64,000 nt of DNA from Salinicoccus hispanicus (GCF_009831115.1 NZ_WUUK01000004.1:1-64000), one strand, 5' to 3'; counted from the first letter of the stretch, positions 1 to 8,841 are shown. Notes: generated by a model from the sequence alone, not told the origin. A program made the numbers and translations.

Positions 1-12
1 AACTCTCCATAA
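1..12 (-). rRNA. 16S rRNA, 5' end only
   Basis: Read on the minus strand, the first bases of the window are TTATGGAGAGTT, the standard 5' start of Firmicute 16S rRNA. Only about a dozen bases are present; the gene runs out of the window. Two strong tandem promoters lie upstream with a leader between them and the gene, the usual layout of an rrn operon. The call rests on this short match plus the promoters. Confidence 0.75.
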
Positions 13-142
13 TTGGAAGTTCTCTGACTCCGTTGCGTTTTTACTTGGCGCCCAAGTGGATGGCCGAAACCATCCGTTTATCGGAATTAAACGTTGACAT
101 ATTGTCATTCAGTTTTCAATGTTCTGTTTTGACTGCTTTACT

Positions 143-171
143 ATTATAGCATGTTCATCTCAGCGATGCAA
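143..171 (-). promoter_or_regulatory. rrn promoter P2
   Basis: On the minus strand TTGCAT (171-166) is followed after 17 bases by TATAAT (148-143), with TG one base upstream of the -10 (extended -10). It is the promoter nearer to the 16S gene, about 130 bases upstream of it. Confidence 0.85.
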
Positions 172-244
172 CATCTTTTTTAAATCTTTTTAACTTAATA
201 GTAAGTTTGTTGTGTCGGCTTTGTGTTTCGTCCGACAAGAAATA

Positions 245-273
245 ACTATACAGGGTTTGGCTGATTAACGCAA
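245..273 (-). promoter_or_regulatory. rrn promoter P1
   Basis: On the minus strand TTGCGT (273-268) is followed after 17 bases by TATAGT (250-245). With P2 this makes the tandem SigA promoter pair typical of Bacillales rrn operons. A short stem (TGTCGG/CCGACA) lies between the two. Confidence 0.8.
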
Positions 274-283
274 GGGGTTTTTT

Positions 284-325
284 AAAAAAAGTTTGCCTGA
301 GCCATTTTTTATTGAATGGCCCAGG
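284..325 (-). terminator. Terminator of the dnaX-ebfC-recR operon
   Basis: On the minus strand an 11-bp stem (CCTGGGCCATT with AATGGCTCAGG, one G-T pair) begins four bases after the recR stop and is followed shortly by a run of seven T. It isolates recR from the rrn promoters. Confidence 0.85.
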
Positions 326-329
326 TTCT

Positions 330-926
330 TTATAGTTCTGTGCGGTATTCTATCGCCTTCGATAAGGTCACTTCATCCGCGTATTCCAGGTCGCCACCGA
401 CCGGCAGCCCATGGGCTAGACGCGTCGTCTTGATACCAATCGGTTTGACCAGACGCGAAATGTACATTGCTGTGGACTCTCCTTCAATGTTCGGGTTGGT
501 CGCCAGTATGATTTCTTTAATCTGATCGTCCTTCAGCCTTTCGATCAATGATGCAACATTGATATCTTCAGGCCCAATCCCATCCATCGGACTGATGGCA
601 CCATGGAGTACATGGTACAGTCCGCCATATTCACGCATCTTCTCCATGGCGATGACATCCTTTGTATCCTGGACGACACACACAATGGAACGATCTCTGT
701 TTTTATCCTGGCATATATAGCATGGATCAATATCCGTAATATGCCCGCATATTGAACAGAATTGCAGATCCCTTTTGACTTCCATCAGGCTGCGTGAAAA
801 ATTGACGACATCGTCCTCTTTCATATTAAGTACATAAAATGCCAGGCGCTGGGCAGTCTTCGGCCCAATACCCGGCAATTTCATGAAGCTGTCGATCAGC
901 TTTGATATCGGTTCGGGATAATGCAT
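330..926 (-). CDS. recR: Recombination mediator RecR
   Basis: RecR works with RecF and RecO to load RecA on SSB-coated gaps and stalled forks. The 198-residue product has the usual family length. It has an N-terminal helix-hairpin-helix region ([11 protein letters not shown], about 18-28), a four-cysteine zinc finger at C57, C60, C69 and C72, and a Toprim domain from about 80 to 175. It starts one base after ebfC ends and is the last gene of dnaX-ebfC-recR, a conserved Firmicute order. A terminator follows at once. Confidence 0.98.
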   Translation of the reverse strand: MHYPEPISKLIDSFMKLPGIGPKTAQRLAFYVLNMKEDDVVNFSRSLMEVKRDLQFCSICGHITDIDPCYICQDKNRDRSIVCVVQDTKDVIAMEKMREYGGLYHVLHGAISPMDGIGPEDINVASLIERLKDDQIKEIILATNPNIEGESTAMYISRLVKPIGIKTTRLAHGLPVGGDLEYADEVTLSKAIEYRTEL

Positions 927-927
927 G

Positions 928-1251
928 CTACATCATTCCCGGGATATTCATACCTTTAGTATGCTGACCCAAACGCTCGCTTGAAAGTTCATCCGCTTTG
1001 TTCATTGCTTCATTAGTCGCTGCAACAATCAGGTCCTGGAGCATTTCGACATCATCAGGATCGACCACTTCTTCATGAACTTCCACGTCGAGTACTTCCT
1101 TATGTCCGGAAACAATCACTTTGACCATACCGCCGCCAGCTGTACCTTCGACTTTTTCTTCTTTCAGTTTTTCCTGCTCTTCCTGCATCTTCTTCTGCAT
1201 CTTCTGCATCTGTTTCATCATGCCTTGCATATTGTTCATTCCACCACGCAT
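928..1251 (-). CDS. ebfC: Nucleoid-associated protein YbaB/EbfC
   Basis: This 107-residue member of the YbaB/EbfC family forms DNA-binding dimers associated with the nucleoid. The Met/Gln/Lys-rich N-terminal helix ([20 protein letters not shown]) and the central [16 protein letters not shown] strand region are typical. I chose the ATG at 1251 because a strong GGAGGAG site lies seven bases upstream; a longer frame to 1272 would include that site. It lies between dnaX and recR, so it is probably cotranscribed with replication and repair genes. Confidence 0.95.
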   Translation of the reverse strand: MRGGMNNMQGMMKQMQKMQKKMQEEQEKLKEEKVEGTAGGGMVKVIVSGHKEVLDVEVHEEVVDPDDVEMLQDLIVAATNEAMNKADELSSERLGQHTKGMNIPGMM

Positions 1252-1327
1252 ATATATTCTCCTCCAAATCAATTTTCATTTTTCTTCTATATAGTATATA
1301 TGAAATGCTTTCTTTAATAAACCGATA

Positions 1328-2974
1328 TCACGAGCGCGTTTCTACAACGTCACTCCCGAATATTTCCTTTGCGACATCAGAAGGTTTCTTGTCATCGCCT
1401 GCCGACTGCTTCTGCTTGCTCGCCTTTTTCTCCTGAATGTAGTCGTGCCTTACCTGCAGCCAGCTGGAATCGGGGACACCTACAACAGTCACTTCTTTTC
1501 CTATAATGGAAGGAATGACCGCTTCAAGTTCCTGACGTTTCTTTTCATCCTTATTGATGAGGTCACTGTGGACATCGCTGTTGAACTTGAGCAGTACATG
1601 CGTATCGCTGGCAGCCACCGGTTCGGAATCCTTGATCAGGGAGCGCAAGGCCTGCAGTCCCTTCTCTTCAACATGCTGGTAGACTTTCGGCCAGTCATCC
1701 TTGAGCTTCACAAGGTCTTCCTTGTTGGCATGGTCCAGTACTTTCTCGATCTGTCTCAGAGAAAAACCTTTCGAAGACTGGTTTACCGACCTGTTCTGAG
1801 GTTCCGGCGCTGGAGTCGCTGATACTTGCTGCTGACTGGAGAGCTTCTTATCGAGCTCGGCCAATTTCTGCTCAATATGCGACAGGTCCATCGCCTGCGG
1901 CTCAATGGAACGATCATTATTATTGAGTACCTGGATCAGTTTGACGATGACAACCTCAAGATGGACACTCGTATTGACGGAGAACCGCATCATGACCATC
2001 GCATCATTCAAGACATCGATCATTTCATAGAGTACTTTGTCTTCTGTATGGGCAAATGCAATGTCATCGTCCATCTCTCCTGCATGCTTCATCAGGATGA
2101 TGTCCCTGATGTAGTATACGAGCTCATGGACCAGCCTCGTCGGATCCTTGCCTTCCTCGATGAACTGATGGTACTTCATGAAGGCTTCCCGGGAATCTCT
2201 ATGGTCGATCAGTTTCAGCCATTCATTCAGCTCTTCCGATCGGATGCCGCCCGTAATCATGACTGCATCTTCCAAAGTGATCACATCGTTGCTGTAGGCG
2301 ATTACCTGGTCCATGATGCTGAGTGCATCACGCATTCCGCCTTCTGAAGTTCTTGCAATATACTCGATGGCATCTTTATCGTATTCCAGAGATTCACTGC
2401 GCGCTACATATTCAAGCCTGCTTACAATCTCATTCAGCTCGATCGCTTTGAAATCGAAACGCTGACACCTCGAAATGATGGTTGCAGGAATCTTATGCGG
2501 TTCCGTCGTCGCCAGTATGAAGATGGCGTGGCCGGGCGGTTCTTCAAGTGTCTTCAATAGAGCATTGAAAGCGCCCGTTGTCAGCATATGCACCTCATCG
2601 ATGATATAGACTTTATATCTGGCTTCGGAAGGTGCATACTTCACTTTTTCCCGTATGTTTCTGATTTCATCGACACCATTGTTGCTGGCAGCATCGATTT
2701 CAATTACGTCATTGGCACTACCATCGGTGATGCTCATGCAAATATCACATTCATTGCATGGCTCACCACCAGAGCCAAAGCGGCAATTGAGCGCCTTGGC
2801 AAAGATTTTCGCTATACTCGTCTTCCCTGTCCCTCTGGGTCCGCTGAACAGATAGGCATGGGATTCCTTGTCTCTGACGATTGCGTTTCTTAGAGTTTTA
2901 GTAACATGTTTCTGCCCCACCACATCTTCAAATGTCTGGGGACGGAACGCCCGGTATAACGCTTGATATTCCAT
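1328..2974 (-). CDS. dnaX: DNA polymerase III subunits gamma/tau
   Basis: DnaX is the ATPase of the clamp loader that places the DnaN sliding clamp on DNA and couples polymerase to helicase. The 548-residue product has Walker A GPRGTGKT at 45-52, a zinc module with cysteines between about 64 and 79, a DEVHML Walker B motif and sensor residues in the first 230 residues. It then has a clamp-loader collar and a variable C-terminal tau region rich in Lys and Ser. The length is normal for a Bacillales tau. GGAGGT stands eight bases before the ATG. It heads the dnaX-ebfC-recR operon. Confidence 0.98.
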   Translation of the reverse strand: MEYQALYRAFRPQTFEDVVGQKHVTKTLRNAIVRDKESHAYLFSGPRGTGKTSIAKIFAKALNCRFGSGGEPCNECDICMSITDGSANDVIEIDAASNNGVDEIRNIREKVKYAPSEARYKVYIIDEVHMLTTGAFNALLKTLEEPPGHAIFILATTEPHKIPATIISRCQRFDFKAIELNEIVSRLEYVARSESLEYDKDAIEYIARTSEGGMRDALSIMDQVIAYSNDVITLEDAVMITGGIRSEELNEWLKLIDHRDSREAFMKYHQFIEEGKDPTRLVHELVYYIRDIILMKHAGEMDDDIAFAHTEDKVLYEMIDVLNDAMVMMRFSVNTSVHLEVVIVKLIQVLNNNDRSIEPQAMDLSHIEQKLAELDKKLSSQQQVSATPAPEPQNRSVNQSSKGFSLRQIEKVLDHANKEDLVKLKDDWPKVYQHVEEKGLQALRSLIKDSEPVAASDTHVLLKFNSDVHSDLINKDEKKRQELEAVIPSIIGKEVTVVGVPDSSWLQVRHDYIQEKKASKQKQSAGDDKKPSDVAKEIFGSDVVETRS

Positions 2975-3011
2975 CCAGCGGCACCTCCATAGTGAATCAT
3001 TTCTGCTATTG

Positions 3012-3041
3012 ATTATACCATATATGTGTTATCAGCCCTAA
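3012..3041 (-). promoter_or_regulatory. Likely dnaX promoter
   Basis: On the minus strand TTAGGG (3041-3036) and, after 18 bases, TATAAT (3017-3012) with an extended TGG. The -10 is excellent and the -35 weak. It lies between the SRP RNA terminator and dnaX. Confidence 0.6.
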
Positions 3042-3051
3042 TTCAGAGCAA

Positions 3052-3083
3052 TAAAAAATGACTGTATCCTCAGATACAGTCAT
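3052..3083 (-). terminator. SRP RNA terminator
   Basis: A perfect 11-bp stem (ATGACTGTATC/GATACAGTCAT) with a four-base loop followed by six T on the minus strand, eleven bases after the end of the SRP RNA. Confidence 0.9.
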
Positions 3084-3093
3084 ACATTATGTA

Positions 3094-3360
3094 ACCGTGC
3101 ACCGCTTCTTTGAATATCGGCACAAGCGTTACTTGATCCACCAGCTCAACTCCGGCTGTCCTACGGCACATAGAATGGGCCACTTAATGCTGCTTCCTTC
3201 CGGACCTGACATGATTCGTGACGTTCTATTGCATAGGACCGGAATCTCAACACCGGTGAGATCAAGGCAGTCCCCACACCGAGTACCCTCGGAAGCGGAA
3301 TTCAGTCCTGCTGGAGCGGATTGCAGGTACAGGGCACCGCTACCTCCCCACTTAGCACGG
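3094..3360 (-). ncRNA. ffs: Signal recognition particle RNA (large Bacillus-type scRNA)
   Basis: This RNA is the scaffold of the signal recognition particle and binds Ffh to bring membrane proteins to the translocon. The minus strand begins CCGTGCTAAG and ends GGTGCACGGT, which pair as the closing ends of the Bacillus scRNA. It contains the universal domain IV core GTCAGGTCCGGAAGGAAGCA. The length of about 267 nt fits the large form with an Alu domain found in Bacillales. It has its own promoter and terminator and sits upstream of dnaX, as in Bacillus. Confidence 0.97.
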
Positions 3361-3368
3361 CATATTTT

Positions 3369-3397
3369 ATAATATCAAAATCCGATGGCCAATGCAA
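3369..3397 (-). promoter_or_regulatory. SRP RNA promoter
   Basis: On the minus strand TTGCAT (3397-3392), 17 bases, then TATTAT (3374-3369) with TG upstream of the -10. The predicted start, eight bases further on, coincides with the first base of the RNA at 3360. Confidence 0.85.
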
Positions 3398-3408
3398 GAT
3401 TTAAACAT

Positions 3409-4137
3409 CTATTCTCCATGGAAACGTCTTGAAAAATCGACGAACTTGAATTCATTGGCCAGATGCTTCGATACATTGAACTGGAAAGGCCGGGCATCGG
3501 TCAGGTGGACGACTGAACGTACCGTTGCCGTATATGGCGGGATGACATTGCCGAACAGTTCAAGATCCTGCTTATTCATCGGATCAAAAGTGATTTCCTT
3601 ATGAGAATAGGCAATCGTCAGACCAAGACGTTTTTCTATATACTCGTAGATTGAATCCCCTGCTATCCGCGTATTCAATCCCGGCATCATCTCAACAATG
3701 AAATAATCCGTATCCACAATGTGCGTCCTGCCTTCGAATTGTCTCTGACGGATCAGACGCCATATCCTGTCTTCAGGTTCCAGCTTCAACGCCTCCAGCA
3801 CTTTCGGAAATTCTGCAGCAGGATACTGGGCGAGATCGACGACTTTTGTCGTGTACTGCTTCGTTTTCAACTGTTGGATCTCCTTGAAGCTTGTCAGATG
3901 GGAGACCGTGAAATCCATCGAAGGATTATAGATGACAACCGATCCCTTTCCTTTCATCTTCTGGATGTAGCCATTCTCCTGCAGCAGGTTCAATGCTTTT
4001 CTGACCGTTTCCCGGGAAACATCGAATGTCCTGACCAAGGTATGTTCAGAAGGCAGTACATCCCCTCTTCCATAGTTGCCTTCTGAAATATCACTCGATA
4101 GCACTTGATAGATATGATTGTATTTGTTCAGATTCAT
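3409..4137 (-). CDS. treR: Trehalose operon repressor TreR (GntR/HutC subfamily)
   Basis: The 242-residue GntR-type regulator is expected to repress treP-treC until trehalose 6-phosphate binds. A winged helix (about 5-70, with SEHTLVRTFDVSRETVRKALN) is followed by a UTRA ligand domain (about 90-238). I chose the ATG at 4137, with AAGGTG six bases upstream, over an in-frame GTG at 4146. It is the last gene of treP-treC-treR. The identity comes from context and resemblance to Bacillus and Staphylococcus TreR; the ligand is inferred. Confidence 0.9.
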   Translation of the reverse strand: MNLNKYNHIYQVLSSDISEGNYGRGDVLPSEHTLVRTFDVSRETVRKALNLLQENGYIQKMKGKGSVVIYNPSMDFTVSHLTSFKEIQQLKTKQYTTKVVDLAQYPAAEFPKVLEALKLEPEDRIWRLIRQRQFEGRTHIVDTDYFIVEMMPGLNTRIAGDSIYEYIEKRLGLTIAYSHKEITFDPMNKQDLELFGNVIPPYTATVRSVVHLTDARPFQFNVSKHLANEFKFVDFSRRFHGE

Positions 4138-4161
4138 TGCACTCACCTTATTGTCCTTGAA

Positions 4162-4184
4162 GATGTATTTAAATTAAATACATC
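4162..4184. promoter_or_regulatory. Perfect 11-bp-arm palindrome in front of treR
   Basis: GATGTATTTAA and its exact complement flank one central base, in the short gap between the treC stop and the treR start. It could be an operator for local control of treR or an RNA stem separating the two messages. It does not match the TGTCTAGACA site at treP. Confidence 0.5.
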
Positions 4185-4194
4185 ATAACTTTTT

Positions 4195-5838
4195 TTATTT
4201 GCCTTGTCCATATATCATCAGCGCTTCGTAAGGTCTGAGCACATTTTTTCTGTCATCATAATTGGATAGGAGGGTTTCTCCTTCTACGCTGACTTTTTCC
4301 GGATAAGGTACTTCCTTGTTTCTGAAGTTTGCAATAACCGTGATATTTTCGTCTTCATAAGTACGCGTATAGACGAAGAGATTTTCATCATCCATCAGAT
4401 ACGGCTTCACATTGCCATAAGTGAGCACGTCCAGTTCGTGTCTGAGCTGGATCAGCTTCTGATACGTGTAGAAAATGGAATGCTCATCCTCAAGCGCGCG
4501 GGTCACGTTGATATCTCCGTACCGATCAGGTACATCAATCCATGGCTCACCTTCTGTAAAGCCGCCATGTTCAGAATCGTTCCATTGCATAGGCGTTCTT
4601 GCGTTGTCCCTCGACTTTGATGCCAGTATATCCATGATCTGCCCGGAATCCATTCCACGATCTCTCAATATGGAGTACGCATTCAGACTTTCTACATCCC
4701 GATACTGGTCGATACGATCGAACTTGGGGTCGGTCATGCCGATTTCTTCGCCCTGATAGATATATGGGGTTCCTTTCAGTCCATGCAGTGCAATGGCAAG
4801 CATCTTGCCACTCAGCACCCGGTCCTCTTCGGTTTCATCATTACCGAACCTCGAAACCACACGCGGCTGGTCGTGGTTGCACCAGAATATTGCATTCCAG
4901 CCCCCGCCTTCATCCATCGCAACCTGCCAATCCATCAGAATTCTTTTCAGCTCCAGAAAGTCGAAGTTGGCAAGCGTCCACTTCTCCCCATCAGGATAGT
5001 CGACTTTCAGATGATGGAAGTTGAAAACCGAGTTCAGTTCATTCCGTTCAGGGTTTGTGTATTTCAGACAATGATCTATGGTAGTTGACGACATCTCACC
5101 AACTGTCATTACATCCCTGCCGCCGAAAGTGTTGCGGTTAAGTTCGTTAATATATTCATGGACCTTCGGCCCATCCGTATAGAATTCCTTGCCTGGGCCA
5201 TCAGAACTTTTGAATTCGCCCTTCGATATGAGGTTGATGACATCGAAGCGAAATCCATCCACGCCAAAATCGATCCAGTAGTTGATCATTTCATATATAT
5301 CACGACGCATATCTTCATTTTCCCAATTCAGATCCGCCTGGGTGATATCGAATAGACGAAGGTAATACTGGTTTGTCTGCTGATCGTAGGCCCATGCGTT
5401 TCCCCCGAACTTCGATTCCCAATTTGTCGGTGGATGATCGTAAGTGCCATCTCTCCATATATAGTAGTCACGATATTTGCTGTCTTTGGATTTTCTCGAT
5501 TCAATAAACCACTGGTGTTTTGTGGAGGTGTGATTGATGACGATATCCATCATGATACGAATCCCTTTTCCGTGTGCTTGCTCAATCAGTTCTTGAAGAT
5601 CTTCCTTACTGCCGAATTGCGGGTTCACTTCGTAATAATCACTGATATCATATCCATTGTCATTCATTGGAGATTCATATACAGGCGTAAGCCATAAGTA
5701 GTCCACGCCGAGCATTTTGAAATAATCCAGTTTCTCAATGATCCCTTTGATATCTCCCTGGCCGCTTCCTGTCGTATCGTTGAACGATTTGGGATAGATT
5801 TCATAGACCACTGATTTTCTCCAGTCCATGGCTGTCAT
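4195..5838 (-). CDS. treC: Alpha,alpha-phosphotrehalase (GH13)
   Basis: TreC cleaves trehalose 6-phosphate, delivered by TreP, into glucose and glucose 6-phosphate in the cytoplasm. The 547-residue protein is a complete GH13 oligo-1,6-glucosidase-type enzyme. It shows DIVINHTS (98-105), the nucleophile D199 in DGFRFD, the acid/base E248 in VGEMS and an NHDQPR motif near 320. GGGAG precedes the ATG by eight bases. It lies between treP (24-base gap) and treR. The number-one alternative would be another GH13 disaccharide hydrolase, but the PTS partner and TreR support the call. Confidence 0.94.
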   Translation of the reverse strand: MTAMDWRKSVVYEIYPKSFNDTTGSGQGDIKGIIEKLDYFKMLGVDYLWLTPVYESPMNDNGYDISDYYEVNPQFGSKEDLQELIEQAHGKGIRIMMDIVINHTSTKHQWFIESRKSKDSKYRDYYIWRDGTYDHPPTNWESKFGGNAWAYDQQTNQYYLRLFDITQADLNWENEDMRRDIYEMINYWIDFGVDGFRFDVINLISKGEFKSSDGPGKEFYTDGPKVHEYINELNRNTFGGRDVMTVGEMSSTTIDHCLKYTNPERNELNSVFNFHHLKVDYPDGEKWTLANFDFLELKRILMDWQVAMDEGGGWNAIFWCNHDQPRVVSRFGNDETEEDRVLSGKMLAIALHGLKGTPYIYQGEEIGMTDPKFDRIDQYRDVESLNAYSILRDRGMDSGQIMDILASKSRDNARTPMQWNDSEHGGFTEGEPWIDVPDRYGDINVTRALEDEHSIFYTYQKLIQLRHELDVLTYGNVKPYLMDDENLFVYTRTYEDENITVIANFRNKEVPYPEKVSVEGETLLSNYDDRKNVLRPYEALMIYGQGK

Positions 5839-5862
5839 TTTAAAAACTCCCTTATGCTTGAT

Positions 5863-7311
5863 TTACTCTTTCACCATATCTTTGGTCTTCTCTTTTGCAA
5901 ATCTGGAAAAAATAAGCGTAAGCACAAAAGGAACGACGATTGCGATCAGCATACCAATACTGAAGAGCAGCCAGAACCCTTCTGTAATGGAAATGACACC
6001 AGGTACACCACCAACGCCGACGCTGGCTGCAGTCAATCCATTCATTCCAAAAATACCACCGACGACTGCTGTGGTGATGACTGCTGCGAGGAATGGATAC
6101 TTGAGCGGCAGATTGACACCGAACATTGCCGGCTCAGTTACCCCGAGCCATCCCGAGATACCCGAAGTCATTGCCAGGCCTTCTTCCTTCTTTTTCTTCT
6201 GCTGGCGGTAGATGACCCATGCACCGAAAGCTGCGGACCCTTGCGCAATATTGGAAATGGCAAGAATCGGCCACAGGTAGGTCGAGCCTGTCGTTCCGAT
6301 AAGCTGCAGATCGACCGCAAGGAACATATGGTGCAGACCCGTTACAACAAGTGGTGCGTAGAATAGTCCATATACTGCGCCACCGAGCACGCCGACCGTT
6401 TCAAAAAGCCAGACGATGCTATCGGAAATGATGGTACTCAGGAAAAGTGTGACAGGACCAATCAGTGTGTAAGTAAGAATGCCAACGACGAGCAGTGCAA
6501 TTGGCGCAACCAGAAGCAGTTTGAACATGTCATGGATGCGCTGGTTGAGGAAGTGCTCCACTTTTGCGAGCAGCCATGCTGCGACAAGTACCGGCAGCAC
6601 CTGCCCCTGATAGTTCAGCTGTTCAATCTGTAGTCCAAAGAAGTTCCAGGTCGGAATTTCGGCGAGCTCCCCCGCTTCGGAATCGAACAGGCCATACTGG
6701 CTGGCAAGATCGGGGTGACAGAGCGCCAGTCCCAATGCAATACCAAGTAACGGATTCCCCCCGAACACCTTCATGGCAGACCAGCCGATGAGTACAGGCA
6801 GGAAGATGAAAGGTGCCACCGCGATGAAGTTGATCATGCTTGCGATACCTTCGATCCCAGGGAAGCGGGTGATGATCGAATCATTTTCCCAGAACAGACC
6901 CTGAACAGTCAGCAGGTTATTGATACCGAGCAGAAGACCTGCGGTCACGATGGCTGGAAGAATGGGAATAAAAATGTCACCGAGCATTTTGATGAAGCGC
7001 TGAAGCGGATTCATCTTCTGTGCAGCTGCGGCTTTCACCTCGTCCTTCGAGCCGCCCCCTTTGCCCGTCTCTTCTTCAAAAATCTTGAATGCTTCGTTTA
7101 CAGTTCCTTGCCCGATAACAACCTGAAACTGATTATTCGCTGCGAACGAGCCTTTGACCAGATCGATGGAATCCAGTTTTTCCTTATCCACTTTCGACTC
7201 GTCTTCCAGGGCAAGACGCAAGCGGGTGACACAGTGTGTGGCTGCATTAACATTCTCCTTGCCGCCAATCGCTTCAATTATCGCTTTAACATCATCACGG
7301 TTCACTGCCAT
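5863..7311 (-). CDS. treP: PTS trehalose transporter subunit IIBC
   Basis: TreP imports and phosphorylates trehalose to trehalose 6-phosphate. The 482-residue product has an N-terminal IIB domain with the phospho-acceptor cysteine in NAATHCVTRLR (C27 with this start), a glycine-rich linker (about 83-95) and a C-terminal glucose-family IIC domain with about ten membrane segments. No IIA domain is fused, so it must borrow one from another PTS protein. I chose the ATG at 7311, ten bases after GGGAG; the GTG at 7320 is too close. It heads treP-treC-treR under a promoter carrying operator and cre-like sites. Confidence 0.93.
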   Translation of the reverse strand: MAVNRDDVKAIIEAIGGKENVNAATHCVTRLRLALEDESKVDKEKLDSIDLVKGSFAANNQFQVVIGQGTVNEAFKIFEEETGKGGGSKDEVKAAAAQKMNPLQRFIKMLGDIFIPILPAIVTAGLLLGINNLLTVQGLFWENDSIITRFPGIEGIASMINFIAVAPFIFLPVLIGWSAMKVFGGNPLLGIALGLALCHPDLASQYGLFDSEAGELAEIPTWNFFGLQIEQLNYQGQVLPVLVAAWLLAKVEHFLNQRIHDMFKLLLVAPIALLVVGILTYTLIGPVTLFLSTIISDSIVWLFETVGVLGGAVYGLFYAPLVVTGLHHMFLAVDLQLIGTTGSTYLWPILAISNIAQGSAAFGAWVIYRQQKKKKEEGLAMTSGISGWLGVTEPAMFGVNLPLKYPFLAAVITTAVVGGIFGMNGLTAASVGVGGVPGVISITEGFWLLFSIGMLIAIVVPFVLTLIFSRFAKEKTKDMVKE

Positions 7312-7348
7312 TTCTTCCACACTCCCTTATATTTGTATTATCGCCATA

Positions 7349-7377
7349 ATTTTAGCATGTCTAGACAGACGTGTAAA
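7349..7377 (-). promoter_or_regulatory. tre operon promoter
   Basis: On the minus strand TTTACA (7377-7372), 17 bases, then TAAAAT (7354-7349) with an extended TG. It lies about 40 bases upstream of the treP start. Confidence 0.8.
7358..7367. promoter_or_regulatory. Probable TreR operator
   Basis: The perfect palindrome TGTCTAGACA lies within the promoter spacer. It contains GTCTAGAC, which fits the GTnTAnAC core known for the HutC subfamily of GntR regulators, to which TreR belongs. Binding there would block RNA polymerase. Confidence 0.7.
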
Positions 7378-7385
7378 GGCTTTCA
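7372..7385. promoter_or_regulatory. cre-like site (CcpA) at the tre promoter
   Basis: TGTAAAGGCTTTCA on the plus strand matches the catabolite-responsive element consensus TGNAANCGNWNNCA except for one central base. It overlaps the -35 box, a position consistent with catabolite repression. Confidence 0.5.
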
Positions 7386-7403
7386 TAAAGTATAAAAAGA
7401 CAT

Positions 7404-7430
7404 GAAAAATGCCGCTTATATAAGCGGCAT
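7404..7430 (-). terminator. amt terminator
   Basis: The minus strand has a palindromic stem (ATGCCGCTTAT/ATAAGCGGCAT) followed by five T. It ends the amt message about 80 bases after the stop codon and protects the tre promoter. Confidence 0.8.
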
Positions 7431-7511
7431 CGGGCCTTTGGAAGGAAATATATCAGTTTATTTTTTGTACCCCTTAGTATATGATCGAAACCCCTTTGTT
7501 CAAATCATCTT

Positions 7512-8726
7512 CTATGAGTTGGAATACTCATAGGCTTTCTCCCCATGGATGACCACATCGAGTCCATCCAGCTCCTCTTTTTCATCTGTACGCAATGTAA
7601 CGAAGATGCTGATGCCTTTAGCAATCGCATAAGTCATGACTGCACTGAAAACGATTGTTGCCGTCACTGCGACAACCTGTGCCAACAATGGTGCGAAGCC
7701 GCCGCCAGCAAACAGGCCATCCGCAATCCCTGAGTTTACTGCGCTCGTCTGAAGAACACCAGTTCCAATTGCTCCAACGATACCACCGATGCCGTGAAGA
7801 CCAAATGCATCAAGTGCATCATCATAGTTCAGCATTGCTTTCAGGTTGGTAATGGCGAAGAAGCATATCGCGCCACCAAGCAGCCCAAGTGCCAGCGCAC
7901 CACCATAAGTGACAAATCCTGCTGCCGGTGTGATTGCTACGAGACCGGCCAGCATACCGGAAAGTGTACCGATCAGTGATACTCTGCCTTTAGTGAACCT
8001 TTCAACAATACTCCACCCTGCAATACCAGCAGTTGAAGCAAGAACCGTATTGGTGAAGGCACTCATTGCAATCGCATCAAATGTCAGCGCACTGCCTGTA
8101 TTGAATCCGAACCAGCCGAACCATACGAGGATCGCACCAACCATTGTGATGACAAGGTTGTGAGGTGGCTTCTTGTTATCCGGCTTTCTTGACCCCAGCA
8201 TGAGCGCAAGCACAAGTCCCGATACACCGGAGGAAATATGTACAACCGTTCCTCCGGCAAAATCGATGGCGCCAATGGCATGGATCCAGCCCCCACCCCA
8301 TACCCAGTGTGCCACTGGACTATAGACAAGAACGACCCATAATGCCATGAATACCAGAAAAGGACCAAACTTCATACGTTCTGCAACCGATCCTGTCAGG
8401 ATGGAGACTGCGATTGTACAGAACGTCAGTTGAAACAGCATGTATAGTGCAAAAGGAATCGTTTCGGAGAATGCAGGATTCGCTTCAAATCCGACACCGG
8501 AAAGACCAATATATGACAGATCACCGATGAACGGGTTACTACCTCCAAAACTGATTGAAAATCCGATGGCCACCCAGGCAAAAGTAACAACAACAATCGC
8601 AGCCAGACTATGCATTGAAGTGTTCAATACGTTTTTCGACTGTACAAGACCACCGTAGAATAGAGCGAGACCGGGTGTCATGAGCCATACGAGTAAAGTA
8701 CAAAGAAATATAAAAATACTGTCCAT
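7512..8726 (-). CDS. amt: Ammonium transporter
   Basis: This 404-residue Amt/MEP/Rh protein conducts ammonium across the cytoplasmic membrane. The N-terminal segment FWxxTPGLALFYGGLV-like motif (13-29), the signature around FAGGTVVHISSG (157-168) and about eleven membrane segments are clear; the length is standard. A GGAGGG site stands before the ATG. No glnK/PII gene adjoins it, unlike in many bacteria, so PII control, if present, acts from elsewhere. It is a single-gene transcript with its own promoter and terminator. Confidence 0.96.
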   Translation of the reverse strand: MDSIFIFLCTLLVWLMTPGLALFYGGLVQSKNVLNTSMHSLAAIVVVTFAWVAIGFSISFGGSNPFIGDLSYIGLSGVGFEANPAFSETIPFALYMLFQLTFCTIAVSILTGSVAERMKFGPFLVFMALWVVLVYSPVAHWVWGGGWIHAIGAIDFAGGTVVHISSGVSGLVLALMLGSRKPDNKKPPHNLVITMVGAILVWFGWFGFNTGSALTFDAIAMSAFTNTVLASTAGIAGWSIVERFTKGRVSLIGTLSGMLAGLVAITPAAGFVTYGGALALGLLGGAICFFAITNLKAMLNYDDALDAFGLHGIGGIVGAIGTGVLQTSAVNSGIADGLFAGGGFAPLLAQVVAVTATIVFSAVMTYAIAKGISIFVTLRTDEKEELDGLDVVIHGEKAYEYSNS

Positions 8727-8757
8727 AATTTATCCCTCCAAATTTAAGTATGGAGAC

Positions 8758-8785
8758 ATTATATAACCATTTTCGGAATCTTCAA
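8758..8785 (-). promoter_or_regulatory. amt promoter
   Basis: On the minus strand TTGAAG (8785-8780), 16 bases, then TATAAT (8763-8758), about 30 bases before the amt start codon. Confidence 0.65.
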
Positions 8786-8794
8786 AATCTATGT

Positions 8795-8823
8795 AAAAAA
8801 GCCTGACATCATATGTCAGACTT
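8795..8823 (-). terminator. Terminator of the surface-protein gene
   Basis: On the minus strand a stem (CTGACAT/ATGTCAG, extended on both sides) is followed by six T, about 20 bases after the stop codon at 8842. Confidence 0.85.
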
Positions 8824-8841
8824 CCTTACATCGCTTATTAT

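Noticed and set aside
3058-3372. Open reading frame of about 104 codons on the plus strand
   Set aside because: It runs antisense through the SRP RNA and its terminator; no ribosome site and no protein similarity.
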